Source of the DNA: Paulinella micropora
Taxonomy: Eukaryota > Cercozoa > Imbricatea > Euglyphida
Length of the DNA: 29,838 nucleotides
Reading direction: 5' to 3'
Assembly: GCA_009731375.1 (NCBI GenBank)
Contig: BJOX01000044.1
Span: forward strand, 4,378 to 34,215
Part shown: positions 26,630 through 29,838 of the stretch, piece after piece
Position numbering within the stretch: the stretch's first letter is position 1
Layout of the letters: every line of letters begins with the position of its first letter
Program-made: the position numbers and the translations under genes
Notes under the pieces: generated by a model
Told to the model about the DNA's origin: nothing
The model's database searches: none
The model's input: the letters and a program-made list of their open reading frames with translations, nothing else

Positions 26630-27858
26630 TTGTTTTTGCGACACGCCCCTGCGAATCCTCTGCTGCGACAATAGCAACAGCAAATGCCAACAGCTGCGCC
26701 GCCGAGCACGCTCACCAGCGCGTAAAAGGCCGGCGATATCTGTCGCGAGTCGCACCGGTCTGCTGTGGCTTGTGCCCAAGACGCACTGCGGTAGTGTGTA
26801 GCGCTTGCATTGTGCAACAGCACTTCGCCCACGCGCGCCCAGGCTACCAGGGCCACCGCGGGGCCTGCGGTTAACTTCGTGGCCGACACGCCCCGGTTGT
26901 AATCCGCTGCGGACTGTCCTCGTCGCGGACAGCTGTCGCTTAGCCGGAAACCTTGCGTACGTCGTGTATTGAGCCAGCCGAGCGCCGCCAGCGCTCGGTT
27001 GCGCAGGCCGTCCGTCCGGTTCAAAGGAGCACGTTCCAACACCGCTACTGCGTACACAAAAACGCTTGTCAGGCTGGTCTCGTCCGGGCTGCCCGCGTCG
27101 TTCACGATGTTGCCAAAAGCGCCGGATGACGCGCGCTGGTAGCTGGACAGAACCAACAGATCCTGGTGCAGCCACTCGATAGCCCGGCTGTCATTGGTGC
27201 GCACCACGTAGCGGGCCAGCGCTAGCAGCGCCCAGGCGTTGGCTCTGCCCCACTTAACGCCACCAACCCTGGCGCCGCACCGTCCGTGCCACCACAGCTG
27301 ATCGGCCGGGTCCACAAACGCCTGCCTGGCCTGGGCCAGCATGGCCCAGGCCTCGTCAGGATAGTCGGGCAGCAGCGCCGCGCCCGCCATGTACACATCG
27401 TCCAACCACAGCCACCGCCTACATGTGCGCCCGCGTCCGAACCGTCGTGTCACGAGGCCCGTCCAGTTCGCGTGCCGCTGCCAGCGGCGCACGCCGCGGA
27501 CGGCATAGCAATAGACGCTGTTTGCGCCATCGGTGTCGCGGAACAGGCTCCCGAACAGGCCGACCCTGTCCCCGGCGGTCCACATGAACGTCACGGGGAA
27601 ATGGTGCGCTATCCACCACCCCGGCTGCCAGAAGGCCAGGGCTTGGGAGCCCAGCATGGCATCGACTGCGGCAGCCGCGTCCCACGGCGGGTTGCGCAAC
27701 GCTTCCAGCGCTACTGCCGACTCGTAATTCCAGCCGTAGTAACCTGTCCAGCCCGGCACCAGCATTGGCGTTGACAAGCGCTGTCGTAACAAATCACCCA
27801 CCCGAGCAACCGTGCCGTCGGAGCGGAAGTGCGACACAGCCAGCCAAGCGCAAAGCAT
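26630..27858 (-). CDS. GH105/GH88-like glycoside hydrolase with C-terminal membrane anchor, 3' partial
   Basis: About 410 residues are visible from ATG at 27858 (opening MLCAWLAVSHFRSDGTVARV). Motifs typical of unsaturated glucuronyl/rhamnogalacturonyl hydrolases (YteR/RhiN type) occur in order: GYYGWNYESAVALEAL, RWLWLDDVYMAGAAL (the WxDDxYM motif with the catalytic Asp), VKWGRANAWALLALA (like the W.RGNGW motif), SPDETSLTSVFVYAVAVLE, and YNRGVSATKLTAGPAVALVAW. These enzymes act on unsaturated uronyl residues left by polysaccharide lyases. Near the end is one hydrophobic segment (AFYALVSVLGGAAVGICCCY) followed by basic residues, suggesting a membrane anchor, which is unusual for the family. 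An upstream start is possible since the frame is open to about 28125. GC-rich, no intron seen. Confidence 0.6.
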
Positions 27859-28507
27859 GGCAGGGTTTGTGCGGCTAGTACTCAAGCCTTTTTTCTTTGC
27901 TGCTCTGAAGGGGGCGGGGAAGGGGGAGAGGGGGGGCTTCCCTGCACGCATTCTTCCCTGCAGCAAAGCAGCAAGTTTTTGGTCGCAATCTAGGACGGGG
28001 AGGGCGGAGTTCGTCTTCCGCGGCGCAGCCGTCAATGCACTCTCTCTCCTTCCCGCGTCCCCCCCCCCTCTTCCCGGTAAAAAAAAGCAATGGGGCAGGG
28101 AAAGGGGGCGTGGAGGGGACGGCAATGGCTTGGTAAAAAACAGGAAGGGTGGAAGAAGGAAAGGAAACAGAGCTCACGCGCGGGAACAAACTCCTCTCTG
28201 TTTTTTCTCCCCCTGCCAGCGCGCGGGACAGTTTCCCTTTTCCCCCCCCCCCCCCCCCCCCCCCCCCTGTAGTCACCGTTTACACAGGGGAAGAAAAGAG
28301 GGAGTGGGGGGGAGAGGGGGGACAGGGTGAGGGGGACGACGAGAGGGGTATAGGAAAAGGCAGACATAGCCTACCGGGTTGCGCTAGGGTGGGAACCACT
28401 ATGTCTGCCAGGAATCGCAGGCGCTCGAGAAGATTGGCGGTGGCTGCGATGCGCGCATGAGAAGGCCAATGAACTAGATCTGCCACTAAGAACACCTTTG
28501 ATTGGGG
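27859..28507. other. intergenic region with poly-C26
   Basis: Purine/pyrimidine-biased sequence including C26 at 28242-28267. On the minus strand 28370-28495 is open (LVADLVHWPSHARIAATANL), possibly an exon of the MYND gene, but nothing decides it. Confidence 0.45.
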
Positions 28508-29151
28508 TCACCCCTCAACCAAAACCAGAGCTCCTACGGGCAATTTAAGGTCGTGTATTGGCGCTGAAACCTGGTACAGTGCCTTTTCCAAGCGGGCCCT
28601 GCCAGGAGCCTTGGCAATAAAAAACTTAGCCAGGGCTTTCTGTTCCAACAGAGAGGGCGGAGTTTCCCAAGGAGCTATGGCAGGGAGGCGATCGCACGGT
28701 AGTAAAAAGGAACCGTGTCCGGCGCCCCACAACAGAGCCCTCCCGACTTGATTTCTCAGATTAAGCCAGCCCGACAAGCTCTGGCTTGACAAAAGCACCG
28801 TCTTCCTGGTCGTCCTCTGCTACGCCGCAGAGGCGGCGCCAGACTTGCGGTGTCATCCCCAGCAACACTACGGGGTCACGCAGTATTTGATCGTTTTCGC
28901 CACCGGAACAGAGAGCAGGCAGGCTTCTGGGCGCGTGCTACTTTTTCGCGGTCTGGCAAAGACTTACTAATACTATGCTGGCACCTGCACGCAATGGGGA
29001 GGTTTGTGACACTTCCCCTCAAGGGGAATAGCCCCGCCAGCGTCCTATGCCGTGCCAGAGCAAGTTCACGTCTCCGAGCAAAAACCTCGGTGCCCACGAG
29101 TACGCCTCTGCTTGCATGCACTCGAAACCCCCTGCCTGGTTGAAGAGGCGG
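28508..29151 (-). pseudogene. downstream coding pieces of the MYND gene, frames broken
   Basis: Three minus-strand pieces look coding. 29151-29019 contains RLFNQAGGFECMQAEAYSWA and FLLGDVNLLWHGIGRW. 28917-28761 contains DQILRDPVVLLGMTPQVWRR. 28798-28508 contains LLWGAGHGSFLLPCDRLPAI and ends VGALVLVEG at TGA 28508-28510. They are in different frames. Introns could join some of them, but I found no complete GT-AG solution, and a 10-N gap (29152-29161) precedes the first. They may be the C-terminal part of the MYND protein or a decayed gene. Confidence 0.45.
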
Positions 29152-29366
29152 NNNNNNNNNNTGGACGGCAGGGAGTTTTCAGCCTAGCACTGGCGTGCCC
29201 AGGCGGCGGCTGTCAGTAAAAAAAACCTACTCTGGCAGAGGAAGAAGGTCAGGGACGACGGGGCCGCTGGCGCCTCCCCTGGGTGGGCGTCAGGCACTCT
29301 CTGCCGGTCGGGGTGGCAGGAAAGGCCGGTCTTTTTTGGTCGGGTGGCACGAGTGGNNNNNNNNNN
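29152..29366. other. sequence between two 10-N gaps
   Basis: N at 29152-29161 and 29357-29366. The 195 nt between are GC-rich. On the minus strand a cttcctctgccag acceptor-like site occurs near 29235. No overlap between gap edges is evident here, unlike the gaps at 2423, 2765 and 10949. Confidence 0.5.
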
Positions 29367-29832
29367 CAATCTTGGCTCGGCACGCGTCCCACACGGTCTC
29401 CGCCCGCGTGCGCTTGTAGTCTTCTGGCAGGTCTGCACGCAGCGGGTCCAGCCTCACCAAGTCTAGGACCGCCTCAAGCAAAAACGCTCGCCCTAGAATC
29501 ACGGGGCGCTTCGGTGGCGAGGGGTACATGTGACGCAGAACCAAGTAACTGCTAGGCAAGCCAAGTGCCACTGCTTCACACACAGCGCGGTTCCCCACCG
29601 ATTTGCAGCTGCGTTTGTGCCCCCCCTGGTGCCAGTGCTTTTTTTGGCAGTCCTGGCTACAGTACATCCAAAGTTTACAACGGCCACATGTGCGCAGTTT
29701 TTCGCCACCCGCTTCGGCGCGCCCACAATCTGCACAGGTTAGTTGGTACAACTGCAAAACCGGCGGCAGAGTCTGGCGCGCATCTGACACTGTGCGGACG
29801 ACGCCCGCACCAGGTTTTGCTTGCTCGCTCAT
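29367..29832 (-). CDS. MYND-type zinc-finger protein, 3' side cut by gap
   Basis: Starts at ATG 29832 (minus), only six bases from the window edge. Residues 33-75 or so form a MYND zinc finger: CADC, then CGRC, MYC, SQDC, and a final H-x3-C (GGHKRSC). MYND fingers bind proline-rich peptides in partner proteins, often in transcriptional or chromatin complexes. The next about 75 residues (SSYLVLRHMYPSPPKRPVIL and LDPLRADLPEDYKRTRAETV) are not recognised. The frame reaches the 10-N gap at 29357-29366, beyond which no frame continues convincingly. Confidence 0.8.
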
Positions 29833-29838
29833 TTTGTC

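Noticed and set aside
1-29838. tRNA, rRNA, CRISPR arrays, bacterial-type promoters or ribosome-binding sites
   Set aside because: None was recognised by eye. The window is eukaryotic, and the tandem repeats lack the regular unique spacers of a CRISPR array.

Overview
This is eukaryotic nuclear DNA, from a draft assembly with ten runs of N. The evidence is spliceosomal GT-AG introns with matching phases in several genes, a piggyBac transposon, LRR-Roc-COR-TIR and MYND-type proteins, and long microsatellites. I cannot name the organism. GC-rich coding blocks in AT-rich flanks, DUF285 (BspA-like) genes and GC-rich LRR genes would fit a protist or alga, but that is a guess.

Layout. 1-357: AT-rich flank. 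358-3474 (+): a large, probably secreted protein of tandem Cys/Trp-rich modules, broken by two false gaps and one in-frame TGA. 3701-5594 (-): two DUF285 paralogues, the second one broken. 5554-10035 (+): a seven- to eight-exon gene ending in Roc, COR and TIR domains, with only the last LRR visible at its 5' end. 10036-10919: AT-rich spacer. 10920-13108 (+): a GC-rich gene with about 12 leucine-rich repeats, its 5' part lost in a gap. 13748-16612: an apparently complete piggyBac element (14-bp TIRs, TTAA duplication, DDD transposase, Cys-rich C-terminal domain). It sits inside a small minus-strand ORF that reads on across the insertion site. 16975-17648 and 24404-25392: two nearly identical copies of a gag-like repeat. 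17700-19620: GA, poly-C, A-rich and CATA/CGTA simple repeats. 19961-21016: a duplicated flank and three tandem units of about 165 bp. 21034-23260 (+): a seven-exon gene for an unrecognised type II membrane glycoprotein. 25391-27858 (-): a GC-rich block with a GH105/GH88-like membrane-anchored hydrolase and an unknown Cys-rich protein. 28508-29832 (-): a MYND zinc-finger gene with broken frames.

The genes do not form an operon or an obvious pathway. The most useful observations are these: the piggyBac element with direct subterminal repeats and a readable empty site; the LRR-Roc-COR-TIR gene that keeps GTPase motifs and a plant-like TIR glutamate motif; the uncharacterised seven-exon membrane protein; and a patchwork of GC-rich, mostly intronless blocks joined sharply to AT-richer, intron-rich sequence. 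The last may be biology (insertion, transfer) or misassembly.
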